NCBI GenBank assembly: GCA_023408075.1
Contig: JAEYKW010000017.1
Coordinates: 93,991-157,990 of the forward strand
DNA length: 64,000 nt
Reading direction: 5' to 3'
Source of the DNA: Bacillota bacterium
GTDB lineage: Bacteria > Bacillota > Clostridia > Christensenellales > SZUA-584
Position 1 is the first letter of the stretch. Each line of letters opens with the position of its first letter. This document shows, piece by piece, positions 27,132 through 35,367 of this stretch. Position numbers and translations under genes: made by a program. The notes under the pieces were generated by a model. The model searched no databases. It saw only the letters and a program-made list of their open reading frames with translations, and had not been told where the DNA came from.

Positions 27132-27860
27132 TTAATCCTCAAACAGAATGCGCAGCATACGCTCGGGCGCTTCGAGAAAGCTGCGCGTAATCTGGTAGTG
27201 CTCCGTCTGCTTATAATCAACCGGCCTGATGCCGCCGTCCAGCAGCAGTATCTGCGCGCCCGGATACGCCATCAGCATCGGTGAATGTGTGGCAATGATG
27301 AACTGCGACCCGCTCTGCACAAGGCTGTGTATACGCGCGAGCAGTGTCATCTGCCGCGACGGCGACAGCGCGGCTTCGGGCTCGTCGAGCAGATACAATC
27401 CGCTGCCTCGAAAACGGTTCAGCACGAGCGACAAAAAACTCTCTCCGTGAGACTGCGCATGCAGTGATTTGCCGCCATAGGAATCTAAAAATCCGTCGTG
27501 CGGGTGATCGTCGAGACGGTTCACCTCGGACGCAACGTTGTAAAAGCTTTCGGCACGCAGAAAAAATCCGTCCTTCGGGCGCGGTACGCCCTTATTAAGG
27601 CGCAGCAGCGCGTACAGCCCCGAATGCGTTTCCACCGAATGAAAGTTGAAATCGCGCGAGCCGCCCTCCGGGTTAAACCCGAAGTTCACGGCAATGGCCT
27701 CGAGCAGCGTGGATTTTCCCGAGCCGTTCTCGCCCACGAGAAACGTGACGGGCTTTTTGAGCGTCAGCGTATTGAGCGCGGCAATAGCCGGAATCTTAAG
27801 CAGATATTGATCGCGCTCACCCATAGGTTCTTGCGTTTTGGCAATGGAATTGATATACAT
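27132..27860 (-). CDS. AAA-type ATPase (ABC/RecF-like, cytosolic)
   Basis: A 242-residue ATPase with Walker A GENGSGKST (residues 43-51), an ABC-like signature SHGESFLSL, Walker B GLYLLDEPEAALS and the switch IIATHSPMLMAYPGA. It has no membrane helices. Its small size and GLDEPE-type Walker B match the stand-alone family of predicted ATPases related to RecF/OLD heads. Convergent with the DUF4180 operon (8 bp apart). The role is unknown. Confidence 0.85.
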   Translation of the reverse strand: MYINSIAKTQEPMGERDQYLLKIPAIAALNTLTLKKPVTFLVGENGSGKSTLLEAIAVNFGFNPEGGSRDFNFHSVETHSGLYALLRLNKGVPRPKDGFFLRAESFYNVASEVNRLDDHPHDGFLDSYGGKSLHAQSHGESFLSLVLNRFRGSGLYLLDEPEAALSPSRQMTLLARIHSLVQSGSQFIIATHSPMLMAYPGAQILLLDGGIRPVDYKQTEHYQITRSFLEAPERMLRILFED

Positions 27861-27902
27861 AAGGGCATTCTATACCCGATCGGCGCTTTGCGCAAACGGG
27901 AT

Positions 27903-28385
27903 TTACCGGATGGCGGTTTCCATATGCGCATAAGTGCTCACGAGCGCATACGGCTCCCAGAGCCCCATAAAGCCGACCCACTTTTTCACGAGGCTCTGGC
28001 CGCACAGCCGCCAGTCTCTCTCGAGGGCCGCATGGCAGAGCGCCCCCTGGCCCGCGCGGTCGTGATGGCAAAAAAGACACTCGAGCGGAGAATACCCGCT
28101 GCCGAACAGCTCGCAGAGGCCCTGCTGCAAAAACGTGCAGCCGCGCCCCCAGCCGTCCTGCTGCGAAAAGCGGCCCTCGCAGCCCTTGAAGGCAGGAGCG
28201 AGCACGCCGAACGACAGATCGGGCGCCATCTCGAGCATCATGCGGTTCGCGAGCCCCGCGGCAAAGGCCGCCTCCGCTTCGCCGACCGTCCACCAGCCGG
28301 GGCGCATGCAGTAGGCCACGCAAGTGCCGCAGCTGCACGGCTGCGACGGCCGGTACCGCTCTGAGAGACTGCGCTTTTGCTTCAT
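27903..28385 (-). CDS. Cysteine-rich protein of unknown function
   Basis: A 160-residue protein with ten or more cysteines in groups: CSCGTCVAYC near residue 17, then CEG, CTF, CEL and ECLFCHHDRAG...CH. These could bind zinc or an iron-sulfur cluster. I recognise the pattern CSCGTCVAYCMRPGWW as conserved in anaerobic bacteria but know no function. It lies between the ATPase and a TetR gene on the same strand. Confidence 0.65.
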   Translation of the reverse strand: MKQKRSLSERYRPSQPCSCGTCVAYCMRPGWWTVGEAEAAFAAGLANRMMLEMAPDLSFGVLAPAFKGCEGRFSQQDGWGRGCTFLQQGLCELFGSGYSPLECLFCHHDRAGQGALCHAALERDWRLCGQSLVKKWVGFMGLWEPYALVSTYAHMETAIR

Positions 28386-28410
28386 GCCGGGACCTCCGCA
28401 TAAAACGAAA

Positions 28411-29043
28411 TCAGGCTTTCATCAATTCGCAAAAAAAGTCAGACGCTTCCACCATCGAGACGATCACGCTGTGCTTATCCGCAAACCCGTTTTCCGCCAT
28501 GAAGTATTCCTTTGTCAGCGCGATATAGCCGTAATTATACTGCCGCGCAAACCGCCGCGCGTCCACCTTTTTCACGAGCCCTTTGTCTATCATCTTATTG
28601 ATCAGCCGTTCATAATAGTCCACCGAATCCTGCACCACATAGCGGTAATACATATCGGCAGCCTTTGCGTTCTTGTACTTTTCATTCGTCACAATCATCG
28701 CCGTGTGCGTGAACAGCGGGCTCATATGATTGCTGAAATAAATCAGCAGATTTTTGAATATCTCCTCGGGCTGCATGATACCGAGCATCATGTCAAGCTC
28801 CTGCTCAGACGGACGGGACGTGCTCTTGTCCCTCGCAAAAACATCAAACAGCGCATCGAGTATCGCGGCCTTGCCGGAAAAGTGGTTATAGAGTGAGCTT
28901 TCCTTGATGCCCACAGCTTTCGCGATTTCGCTCATCGGCACCGCGTCGAAGCCCTTGCGCGCAAAAAGCGCCGCCGCCGCTTCGCATATCTTCTGGGTCG
29001 TCTCAATGCCTCTTTTTCGCTTATCTTTTGTTGAATTCCCCAT
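28411..29043 (-). CDS. TetR/AcrR-family regulator
   Basis: A 210-residue repressor-type protein. The N-terminal helix-turn-helix reads KICEAAAALFARKGFDAVPMSEIAKAVGIKESSLYNHFSGKAAIL (residues 18-62). The C-terminal ligand domain is divergent. AAGGAGTGA precedes ATG 29043. The promoter (29067-29095) and a palindrome (29103-29118) lie just upstream, so it probably controls itself and perhaps the downstream cysteine-rich and ATPase genes. Confidence 0.9.
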   Translation of the reverse strand: MGNSTKDKRKRGIETTQKICEAAAALFARKGFDAVPMSEIAKAVGIKESSLYNHFSGKAAILDALFDVFARDKSTSRPSEQELDMMLGIMQPEEIFKNLLIYFSNHMSPLFTHTAMIVTNEKYKNAKAADMYYRYVVQDSVDYYERLINKMIDKGLVKKVDARRFARQYNYGYIALTKEYFMAENGFADKHSVIVSMVEASDFFCELMKA

Positions 29044-29066
29044 GATGTCACTCCTTTATATGCGAA

Positions 29067-29118
29067 ATTATACTCCCAAAGCTTCGCTTTGTAAATAGTT
29101 ATACTAGCATTCGCTAGT
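29067..29118 (-). promoter_or_regulatory. TetR gene promoter and ACTAGC operator
   Basis: On the minus strand, TTTACA (29090-29095) and TATAAT (29067-29072) are 17 bp apart. The palindrome ACTAGC-ATTC-GCTAGT (29103-29118) abuts the -35 box. This is a candidate operator for the adjacent TetR protein. Confidence 0.65.
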
Positions 29119-29203
29119 TTATATAGTCTGTTGATAAGTAAAAGCCTGAAATGCGCAAGCAAATCAGGCGATTGATTGGTTATAGGCTATAAAACCTTGT
29201 GTT

Positions 29204-31654
29204 TTAATATCCCATGTTTCTGTCTATCGCACTGCCGTCGATGGCGTTGATGGTTACGATCGCTCTGTACCCGCTGTCTGAGGACTCAGTAGACTGTAAT
29301 TTCTCTTCATTCTCTTTGTTAAAGGCGTTGACTTCATCCTCATTCAAGTAATAGGTTGACGTACCGTAAAAGTCCCAGACCGGTATAATCTGATATCCGC
29401 CGGAGTCCTTAACGCGAATGCGGGCAAACCCCAGCTTTGCCTTGTTAAGGCTGTGCTCAATTCTCTCCATATGAATTCCACCGCCATCTTCACCTTGTTC
29501 TGTCAGGAATGCGGATTGCACTTTTATCTGATCCATGGCGCGTGACGCGATATCCTCAAACGGCATAAGCTGTACATTTTCATTGACGCACACACCAACT
29601 TGAGTGTTTCCGTTCCAGAAGACATTGGCAATGCCGTCATCATCAATGTTGACCATAATACGCTCGTAGCTCCATGTCTCAGCATCCATTTTCTTGTCCG
29701 AATCTTCTATCGACAGGCTGACGCTGTCGATAGGCGTGTAGGTCAGCGGTATGCCGTCCACCGTACGCGTAAACACCACGGAATAGGCCATTGTGTTCTG
29801 ATACTCCTCGGAAGAAATGTCGTACTCGCTCCCAAGCCGCGTCGTTTTACCCACAGCAGCCAGTTCGAAGCCTTCCGCGCCCATATCCGCGATCAGTTGT
29901 GTCGCCATGGCAATAGCCTGCTCTTTTGTGGTTTTCAGCGGCAAATCACCCGCAGGCTCCCAAAAACCGTTGTATATATACTCGGTACCGTTGATAAACT
30001 GCACATAGAAAAAAGTCTCTCCTGTTCTTGCTATCTTCAGCGTCGCCGGGCTGGATTTTCCGAGATCTGCCTTGGCTGACAGCGCGCCTGACGTTGTATA
30101 TTCTTCCGCGGTGATACCACGCTCATCTTTTGTCTCCGGCGCATCCGCAATCCAGTCCTCAATATTGTCTACGTTGTCCTGCAACTGATCAATCGTTATC
30201 TTTCCGCGTTCATCAGAATACGTTTTGCCGTTCTTTGCATCCGATAGTTCCTTCTTTGCAGGCAAAAGAAACTGATCGGTGATTTCCTGCTTGGTCGCCC
30301 TTTCGTCGTCATATTGGAGCGGTTTATCCTGAGTCAGTACCGAAACGATGCGGTTGACCTGCTGCTGTGTTAAATCCGCATCCTGCACGGTATAAACCGG
30401 ATAAGCGCGGACATCAGGCGTTTCCACCTGCATATCAAAAGCAACCGACAGTTTGCCGTCATAGAAGCCCTGCGTTTCCTGCTTGTATTGAGCGGGCGCT
30501 TGATATTTTTCCGTTGGGGCCGGTGTGTCATTGATTTCATTTGCCAATGTGTCATCACCCTTGTTAACCACAACCGCTTTCTCCGGCGTCGGCTGGCACG
30601 CGGTCGTGAAGCACGCAAACGCCATCACAAGCGCCAATGCCACCACCGGTATTTTAACAGCCGCCTTGGTTTTATTCTTCAGGAACATGCCCCTGATGCG
30701 GTTCTTAATTTTTATCCTCCCATCGTTCATGCAAAGCGCGGGCGTCAGATACCTTCCGCCGCCGTTCCCCGCAAACTCGATAATGGTTTCAATATAACGC
30801 TGCCGTTTCTCCAGACCAATATAATGAAGCGCCGTCGCGTCACATGCCGTTTCCATATCTTTATTGATCAGCCTGACCGCCAGCCAGACGAGCGGATTGA
30901 ACCAGTAGAGGGCGTTGAGTACGTTCAGCAGGTACGTGACGGCGATATCGCCCCTTTTATAATGTGACAACTCGTGAAAAAAGATGTGGCGCAGCTTCTC
31001 CTCGTCCCGCTCATCCGCCAGAGCTTTGGGAAGCAGCAGCGCAGGCTGGCGGACACCCATAATAGCAGGCACCGTAAGGTAGGCTTGCAACATGAGCCGT
31101 ACCGGCCTTTCAATGCGCATCTGCTTTCGGCAGCCTTCAAGCAGCGCCTGCATCCGCGCGGAGGGCGCATGCCGCTGAGCAATCGCCAGCCTTTTGAGCC
31201 GCGCCGCACCGGTCGCCAGCCAGCCGCCCACCCCCAGTGCGCCGCCCGCCCAAACGGCCAGCGTGATGAGCGCCCAATCTGCGGTTTTGCCCGGCAGCAC
31301 CGCAACGGTGTTGTTGCTTTTTGTGACAACCGAGCTTTGTTGTGTAGCGGGTACACCGGAAGGTGCCTTATCCGGCTCTGAATAAACGGCAGACCGCGGT
31401 GCCGTGGTTGTTGGTTCGTGAGATAGCGGCTGTGCCGTGGCAGGCGCGTCTGTTTGTGAAAACAGATTCAGCGGGCTTAAGTTACTCGGCAGCCCCACAG
31501 GGATGAGCAGCTTCAGCATCACCACGCCCCAGAGAAGATAGTGCATGGCGGCGGAAAGCCGCTTTGCAAATATCCGTTTGATGAGCCAGACGCCCGCAAA
31601 CAGCAGCGCAAACAGCAGCAAATTTTCTATGAGAAATGGAAGAATCGTATTCAT
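29204..31654 (-). CDS. M56-family (BlaR1-type) metallopeptidase sensor
   Basis: An 816-residue membrane protein. Helices at the N-terminus precede the zinc-protease motif HELSH (residues 227-231) in LRHIFFHELSHYKRGD. Another helix lies at about 330-350 (VVALALVMAFACFTTAC), then a large outer domain of about 460 residues. BlaR1 proteins sense wall stress outside and cleave the repressor inside. The outer domain lacks an obvious penicillin-binding SxxK serine motif, so the signal is probably not a beta-lactam. It follows the BlaI-type gene by 3 bp. Confidence 0.85.
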   Translation of the reverse strand: MNTILPFLIENLLLFALLFAGVWLIKRIFAKRLSAAMHYLLWGVVMLKLLIPVGLPSNLSPLNLFSQTDAPATAQPLSHEPTTTAPRSAVYSEPDKAPSGVPATQQSSVVTKSNNTVAVLPGKTADWALITLAVWAGGALGVGGWLATGAARLKRLAIAQRHAPSARMQALLEGCRKQMRIERPVRLMLQAYLTVPAIMGVRQPALLLPKALADERDEEKLRHIFFHELSHYKRGDIAVTYLLNVLNALYWFNPLVWLAVRLINKDMETACDATALHYIGLEKRQRYIETIIEFAGNGGGRYLTPALCMNDGRIKIKNRIRGMFLKNKTKAAVKIPVVALALVMAFACFTTACQPTPEKAVVVNKGDDTLANEINDTPAPTEKYQAPAQYKQETQGFYDGKLSVAFDMQVETPDVRAYPVYTVQDADLTQQQVNRIVSVLTQDKPLQYDDERATKQEITDQFLLPAKKELSDAKNGKTYSDERGKITIDQLQDNVDNIEDWIADAPETKDERGITAEEYTTSGALSAKADLGKSSPATLKIARTGETFFYVQFINGTEYIYNGFWEPAGDLPLKTTKEQAIAMATQLIADMGAEGFELAAVGKTTRLGSEYDISSEEYQNTMAYSVVFTRTVDGIPLTYTPIDSVSLSIEDSDKKMDAETWSYERIMVNIDDDGIANVFWNGNTQVGVCVNENVQLMPFEDIASRAMDQIKVQSAFLTEQGEDGGGIHMERIEHSLNKAKLGFARIRVKDSGGYQIIPVWDFYGTSTYYLNEDEVNAFNKENEEKLQSTESSDSGYRAIVTINAIDGSAIDRNMGY

Positions 31655-31657
31655 ACC

Positions 31658-32053
31658 CTAATCCTCGCTTTTCTCTTCCAGTTCACGCGCCAAAGCCAGC
31701 AGTTCCAGCTTATCGTCGGCGGAAAGTTGGCCGTTCTGCCCCAGCGTCTTTACCAGCCGCCCGACAGAACCGAAGCGGGAACTGCGCCGCAATAGTTCCT
31801 GCCCCTCGGCATCCAACGCGTCGTCCCTTGTCACCAACGCGTAATAAAGCTTATCCCGCAGATTCTTGGCATCGCTCGCAATCAGGCCGCGCTGAAGCAT
31901 CCGTCTCAAATGCGTGTGGTATGTTTTGTAGTCCCACTCGATATCTGTCCGGTCTTGCCGAATGGTCTGTATGATCTGTCCCAGCGTCTGCGGCTGCTTG
32001 TCCCATAGCGCCTCCATAATGATCCATTCCGCGTCCAAAAGCGGTTTATTCAT
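31658..32053 (-). CDS. BlaI/MecI-type repressor
   Basis: A 131-residue winged-helix repressor: LDAEWIIMEALWDKQPQTLGQIIQTI (start of the fold), then WDYKTYHTHLRRMLQRGLI (recognition part), as in BlaI/MecI/CopY. I chose ATG 32053 (MNKPLLD) because GGGGTGAG lies just upstream; ATG 32077 overlaps the operator. It forms an operon with the M56 peptidase, which is expected to cleave it. The promoter contains two operator-like dyads. Confidence 0.92.
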   Translation of the reverse strand: MNKPLLDAEWIIMEALWDKQPQTLGQIIQTIRQDRTDIEWDYKTYHTHLRRMLQRGLIASDAKNLRDKLYYALVTRDDALDAEGQELLRRSSRFGSVGRLVKTLGQNGQLSADDKLELLALARELEEKSED

Positions 32054-32070
32054 TCTGCTCACCCCGTTTA

Positions 32071-32126
32071 TCTTCATATGTGAAGAACTTTATCTTCACT
32101 ATAGAAGATGTTTGTCCGGTTGTCAA
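32071..32126 (-). promoter_or_regulatory. BlaI-type operon promoter with two operators
   Basis: On the minus strand, TTGACA (32121-32126) and TATAGT (32098-32103) are 17 bp apart. The dyad TCTTC-ACTATA-GAAGA (32093-32108) covers the -10. The dyad TCTTCA-TATG-TGAAGA (32071-32086) lies just downstream. Two sites 22 bp apart suit a cooperative BlaI dimer pair. Confidence 0.75.
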
Positions 32127-32435
32127 CCTCATAATTGATTGTTTTCAATCTTTTTCCTGAATTCATTCGAATGACTATAAAATGTACATCCGTCGCAAGG
32201 CATCACGGGCAATTGATGGCTATTGCTGAATAAAAAAAGCGCCGCTGAAAAGCGGTGCCAGTTTGATGGTACACTATTCCATTCGATTCTCGCCACAGTT
32301 GCTTATGATGACATAAGTTGAGATTAACTGTCAGGTCCCCTCAAAGGAGCTGTCACCAGCAGGGTAACCGGGGGAGTTTAAATGTACTTCTCAGCAGCCC
32401 GAGCGCCGCATATGCAGTGCCTGTATGCTTCTTCT
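32127..32435. other. Intergenic region between BlaI operon and small membrane genes
   Basis: About 310 bp. A minus-strand terminator-like hairpin lies at 32231-32262 (CACCGCT...AGCGGCG with a T-run). No ORF is supported. Confidence 0.45.
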
Positions 32436-32645
32436 TTAATTTGCCTTCTTAGGCTTTTTCCCCGCCGCCTTAATTGCGAGCACGCTCGTCACAATGCCGC
32501 ATACTGCGGAAGCAATGCCAAGCGTCTTGTGAAAAGCGATTCCTTCAGCGTCCGTGCCGTTCGCGCCGATCCACATCCCGCAGATCAGCAGACTGATCAG
32601 CAACGTAATCGTGAGTATTGCCATCGTCTTTGTCAGCCCTCTCAT
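32436..32645 (-). CDS. Small two-helix membrane protein (paralogue 1)
   Basis: A 69-residue protein with two hydrophobic helices (ILTITLLISLLICGMWI and GIASAVCGIVTSVLAIKAA) joined by GANGTDAEGIAFHKTL, and a basic tail GKKPKKAN. It is clearly homologous to the 62-residue protein 13 bp upstream. Both follow a TetR gene on the same strand. GGAGGG precedes the start. The function is unknown. Confidence 0.7.
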   Translation of the reverse strand: MRGLTKTMAILTITLLISLLICGMWIGANGTDAEGIAFHKTLGIASAVCGIVTSVLAIKAAGKKPKKAN

Positions 32646-32658
32646 GATTCGCCCTCCT

Positions 32659-32847
32659 TTACGCCGCCGCGATGATCGCGAGCACCGAAGTCAAGAGCCC
32701 CGTGAGTACACTGAAAATGCCCAGCTTGGCGTGAAACTTCTTCCCCGCTTCGTCCGCGCCGTGCGATTTGATCCATAGCCCGCACATGAGCAGGCAGAGC
32801 AGCAGCAAAGCCGAGAGGGAAGCCGCTATAATTGTCACTGTATTCAT
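32659..32847 (-). CDS. Small two-helix membrane protein (paralogue 2)
   Basis: A 62-residue protein: helix, loop KSHGADEAGKKFHAKLG, helix TGLLTSVLAIIAA. It shares the LxCLLxCGxWI...GxDxxGxxFHxxLGI pattern with paralogue 1. AAGGAGAT precedes ATG 32847. It lies 19 bp after the TetR stop, in the same operon. Two tandem copies suggest a heteromeric partner pair; this is inference. Confidence 0.7.
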   Translation of the reverse strand: MNTVTIIAASLSALLLLCLLMCGLWIKSHGADEAGKKFHAKLGIFSVLTGLLTSVLAIIAAA

Positions 32848-32866
32848 TTTTTATCTCCTTTAAATT

Positions 32867-33412
32867 TTATAGATATTTATTCACAATGATATCGATCACA
32901 TGGTCGCGCTGCGCTTTCTCCTTCACGTTGAGCCCTGTCAGCCTGAAAAACACGTCGTTTCGAAACAGCGCGAGGTCAATCGCGGCGATGATCTCAAAAG
33001 CGATGACGCGCAGCTTCGTTTCGTCGTTCGGGTGCATCTCACGAAGCAGCGGCAGCAGGTAATTAACCGCATCCATATCGCCCTGCATCAAATCATACTG
33101 CACACCGATGCGAATCTGCTTTTCGTACCGCATGCCGACATCGCACAGCGTTTTGAGCATTTCCTTCAAGTTTTCCGCGGGCGATGATGTTTTGGGAACG
33201 CCCTGCATCGCCTCGATCATCTTCACCATAAAATCCCCTATGGCCGTGTACAAAAGCTTTTCACGCGTCCCAAAGTGATAATTGATAAGCCCGATGCCGA
33301 CGCCCGCGCGCGCAGCGATCTCGCGTATGGTGATCTTGTCGGTGTCCTGCGTTTCCTCCATCAGCTCCATCGTCGCTCTTATTATTCTTTCCTTTGCATC
33401 GCCGTCCGGCAT
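32867..33412 (-). CDS. TetR/AcrR-family regulator
   Basis: A 181-residue regulator. Helix-turn-helix: IIRATMELMEETQDTDKITIREIAARAGVGIGLINYHFGTREKLL (about residues 8-52). The C-terminal part has no recognised ligand motif. It is the first gene of an operon with the two small membrane proteins. A strong palindrome lies just upstream (33427-33458), probably its operator. Confidence 0.88.
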   Translation of the reverse strand: MPDGDAKERIIRATMELMEETQDTDKITIREIAARAGVGIGLINYHFGTREKLLYTAIGDFMVKMIEAMQGVPKTSSPAENLKEMLKTLCDVGMRYEKQIRIGVQYDLMQGDMDAVNYLLPLLREMHPNDETKLRVIAFEIIAAIDLALFRNDVFFRLTGLNVKEKAQRDHVIDIIVNKYL

Positions 33413-33426
33413 AGCCAGCCTCCCAA

Positions 33427-33458
33427 ATATTGAACATTATTTGAACATGTTCAATATA
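33427..33458. promoter_or_regulatory. Operator palindrome for the adjacent TetR
   Basis: ATATTGAACAT and ATGTTCAATAT form 11-bp arms. The right part also contains the 14-bp palindrome TTGAACATGTTCAA (33441-33454). It lies 15-45 bp upstream of the TetR start. Confidence 0.65.
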
Positions 33459-33513
33459 GATGATAATCTGCTTTTTGTCAACATTTTTTTCTAATTTCCT
33501 TACCATTTTCCTG

Positions 33514-33561
33514 TTGTCTTTTAAAAGTCAAATGAATATAATAGATACGAACATATGTTCG
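33514..33561 (+). promoter_or_regulatory. dinB promoter with LexA (SOS) box
   Basis: TTGTCT (33514-33519) and TATAAT (33537-33542) are 17 bp apart. CGAACATATGTTCG (33548-33561) follows at once. It is a perfect match to the Gram-positive LexA/DinR consensus CGAACRNRYGTTYG. The promoter is read toward dinB, about 140 bp away. Confidence 0.88.
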
Positions 33562-33698
33562 AAATGTGCCATGTATCATCGCGTCGTCGTCATGTCACTA
33601 AAAAGAGAGTGCAGGCGCTTTCAGAAAGAAAACATTCAACGGGCAGTTGAAGAGAAATGACGGAGATATATAAAGAGCTTTAGAAAGGGGCGGCGACA

Positions 33699-34925
33699 AT
33701 GGCGAAAAGTGACCGGGTCATCTATCATATCGACTGCAATTCTTTTTATGCCAGTGTGGAAGCGTTGCTTTACCCCGAGTACAAAAAGGTGCCCATGGCG
33801 GTGTGCGGCAACCCCGAAGCAAGAAGAGGGATCATCCTGGCCAAAAATGAGTTGGCCAAAGGCTATGGCGTCAAAACAGCAGAAACGATTTGGCAGGCCC
33901 GACGCAAGTGCCCGGAACTCGTGTTGCGACCGCCCCGCCATCACCTCTACCGGGAATATTGCGAAAAAGTCAACGCCATCTATGAGCAGTACACCAGCCA
34001 GGTGCAACGCTTCGGTATTGACGAGAGTTATCTCGATGTGACGGGCAGCCTGCATCTTTTTGGCGGCGACGCCGTGGCTTTAGCCCACGAAATCAGGCAG
34101 CGAATCACTCAGGAGACGGGTCTGACCGTCTCGGTTGGCGTCAGCTGGTGCAAGGTTTTTGCCAAGCTGGGCAGCGATCTGAAAAAGCCCGACGCGGTCA
34201 GCGTCATCAGCCGGGAAAACTATCGCCGGGTCGTCTGGCCCATGCCGGTGGGCAGTCTGCTCTTTGTAGGCGGCAAAACCGATGAGCGCCTTGGGCAGCT
34301 GGGTATCCGTACCATTGGCGATCTGGCCTGCATGGATGTAGCGCTGCTGAACAGGCACTTTGGCAAGCTGGGCGATCAGCTTCACGCCTATGCCAACGGG
34401 CTGGACGACAGCCCGGTGCTTGAGGTTGGGCAGGAGGATGATATTCAATCGGTGGGCAATGGCATGACCTTCAGCCGCAACCTTGTCAGCCGGGGGGACA
34501 TTTTGACGTCGGTGACCGCGCTTAGCGACAGTGTGGCGTCCCGAATGCGCAGATACGGCGTTAAAGGGACTGCCGTTCAAGTGACTATCAAAGACCAGAA
34601 TCTCAAAATCATCACCCGGCAAAAGCCGCTGCCAAAGCCCTCTTACCTCGCAGCCGATCTGGCCCGAACAGTCTTAGAGCTCGTTGAGACCTCATGGAAT
34701 ATTGGAACACCCATCCGCATGCTGACCGTGACTGCCCTCAATCTGGTGCATCAGGACATGGCAGCCGAGCAGCTTTCCTTGTTCGAGGACACCGGGCCCG
34801 ATCGGGAGAAACGTGAGCGCCTGGAAAAAACTCTGGACGGTATCCGGGAAAAGTTCGGTCATGACAGTATCCTGCCCGGCAGTATACTGGGTAACGACCT
34901 GGGTATTGACGATAAGAACAAATAG
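33699..34925 (+). CDS. dinB: DNA polymerase IV (Y family)
   Basis: A 408-residue translesion polymerase. It has YHIDCNSFYASVEALLYPEY (first metal ligand and YASVE), the second acidic motif RFGIDESYLDVT, and SVGVSWCKVFAKLGSDLKKPDAV. The C-terminal QLSLF is a canonical beta-clamp-binding motif. It copies past damaged bases at low fidelity. An upstream LexA box places it in the SOS response. GAAAGGGG precedes ATG 33699. A decayed small gene follows. Confidence 0.95.
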   Translation: MAKSDRVIYHIDCNSFYASVEALLYPEYKKVPMAVCGNPEARRGIILAKNELAKGYGVKTAETIWQARRKCPELVLRPPRHHLYREYCEKVNAIYEQYTSQVQRFGIDESYLDVTGSLHLFGGDAVALAHEIRQRITQETGLTVSVGVSWCKVFAKLGSDLKKPDAVSVISRENYRRVVWPMPVGSLLFVGGKTDERLGQLGIRTIGDLACMDVALLNRHFGKLGDQLHAYANGLDDSPVLEVGQEDDIQSVGNGMTFSRNLVSRGDILTSVTALSDSVASRMRRYGVKGTAVQVTIKDQNLKIITRQKPLPKPSYLAADLARTVLELVETSWNIGTPIRMLTVTALNLVHQDMAAEQLSLFEDTGPDREKRERLEKTLDGIREKFGHDSILPGSILGNDLGIDDKNK

Positions 34926-35039
34926 ACGGCAAGCCCCTCGGAGGCATCAGCTCCAAGGGCGATCATATCATTCACTTCGTGGGCTTTTTTAAGGATGGTA
35001 TGGTAAAATGATTGAAGACGTTATGAAAACGAGAATAAG

Positions 35040-35271
35040 GTGTATGTCAAGGTGGAAGCGCTTTTCTATCCGGACGGACGGCTCGAGCCTGTCGCGTTCT
35101 GGTGGGAAGATTCACGGCGGTACAGCATTGACCGCGTGACCGAGATATGCCGTGCGGTGAGCCTTAAGGCGGGCGGGATTGGGATACGGGTACACGTGCG
35201 TGGTGCGCGGGCATGAGACGTATCTGTTTTTTGAGGAAGGCCGCTGGTTCATGGAACGGAAAACAGGATAA
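35040..35271 (+). pseudogene. Decayed small gene downstream of dinB, frameshifted
   Basis: From GTG 35040 the frame reads VYVKVEALFYPDGRLEPVAF and WWEDSRRYSIDRVTEICRAVSLKAGGIGIR, then runs to a stop at about 35216. The neighbouring frame continues with YTCVVRGHETYLFFEEGRWF to TAA 35271. Together they form one protein of about 77 residues, like the small proteins (DUF6504 type) found after dinB in other bacteria. The shift lies at about 35175-35190. No in-frame ATG start is seen, so the 5' end may also be damaged. Confidence 0.6.
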
Positions 35272-35367
35272 TAAAGATAGCCCGAAGTTATATGCTATAA
35301 TATAGTACAAAGATATTATTTAAGCTTCTAGTTACAAGGTTTCAATTCGAAATGTGAGGTAACGCAG

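Noticed and set aside
27817..28401. 194-codon minus-strand frame overlapping the cysteine-rich gene
   Set aside because: Arg-rich alternative frame; the 160-residue frame has the patterned cysteines.
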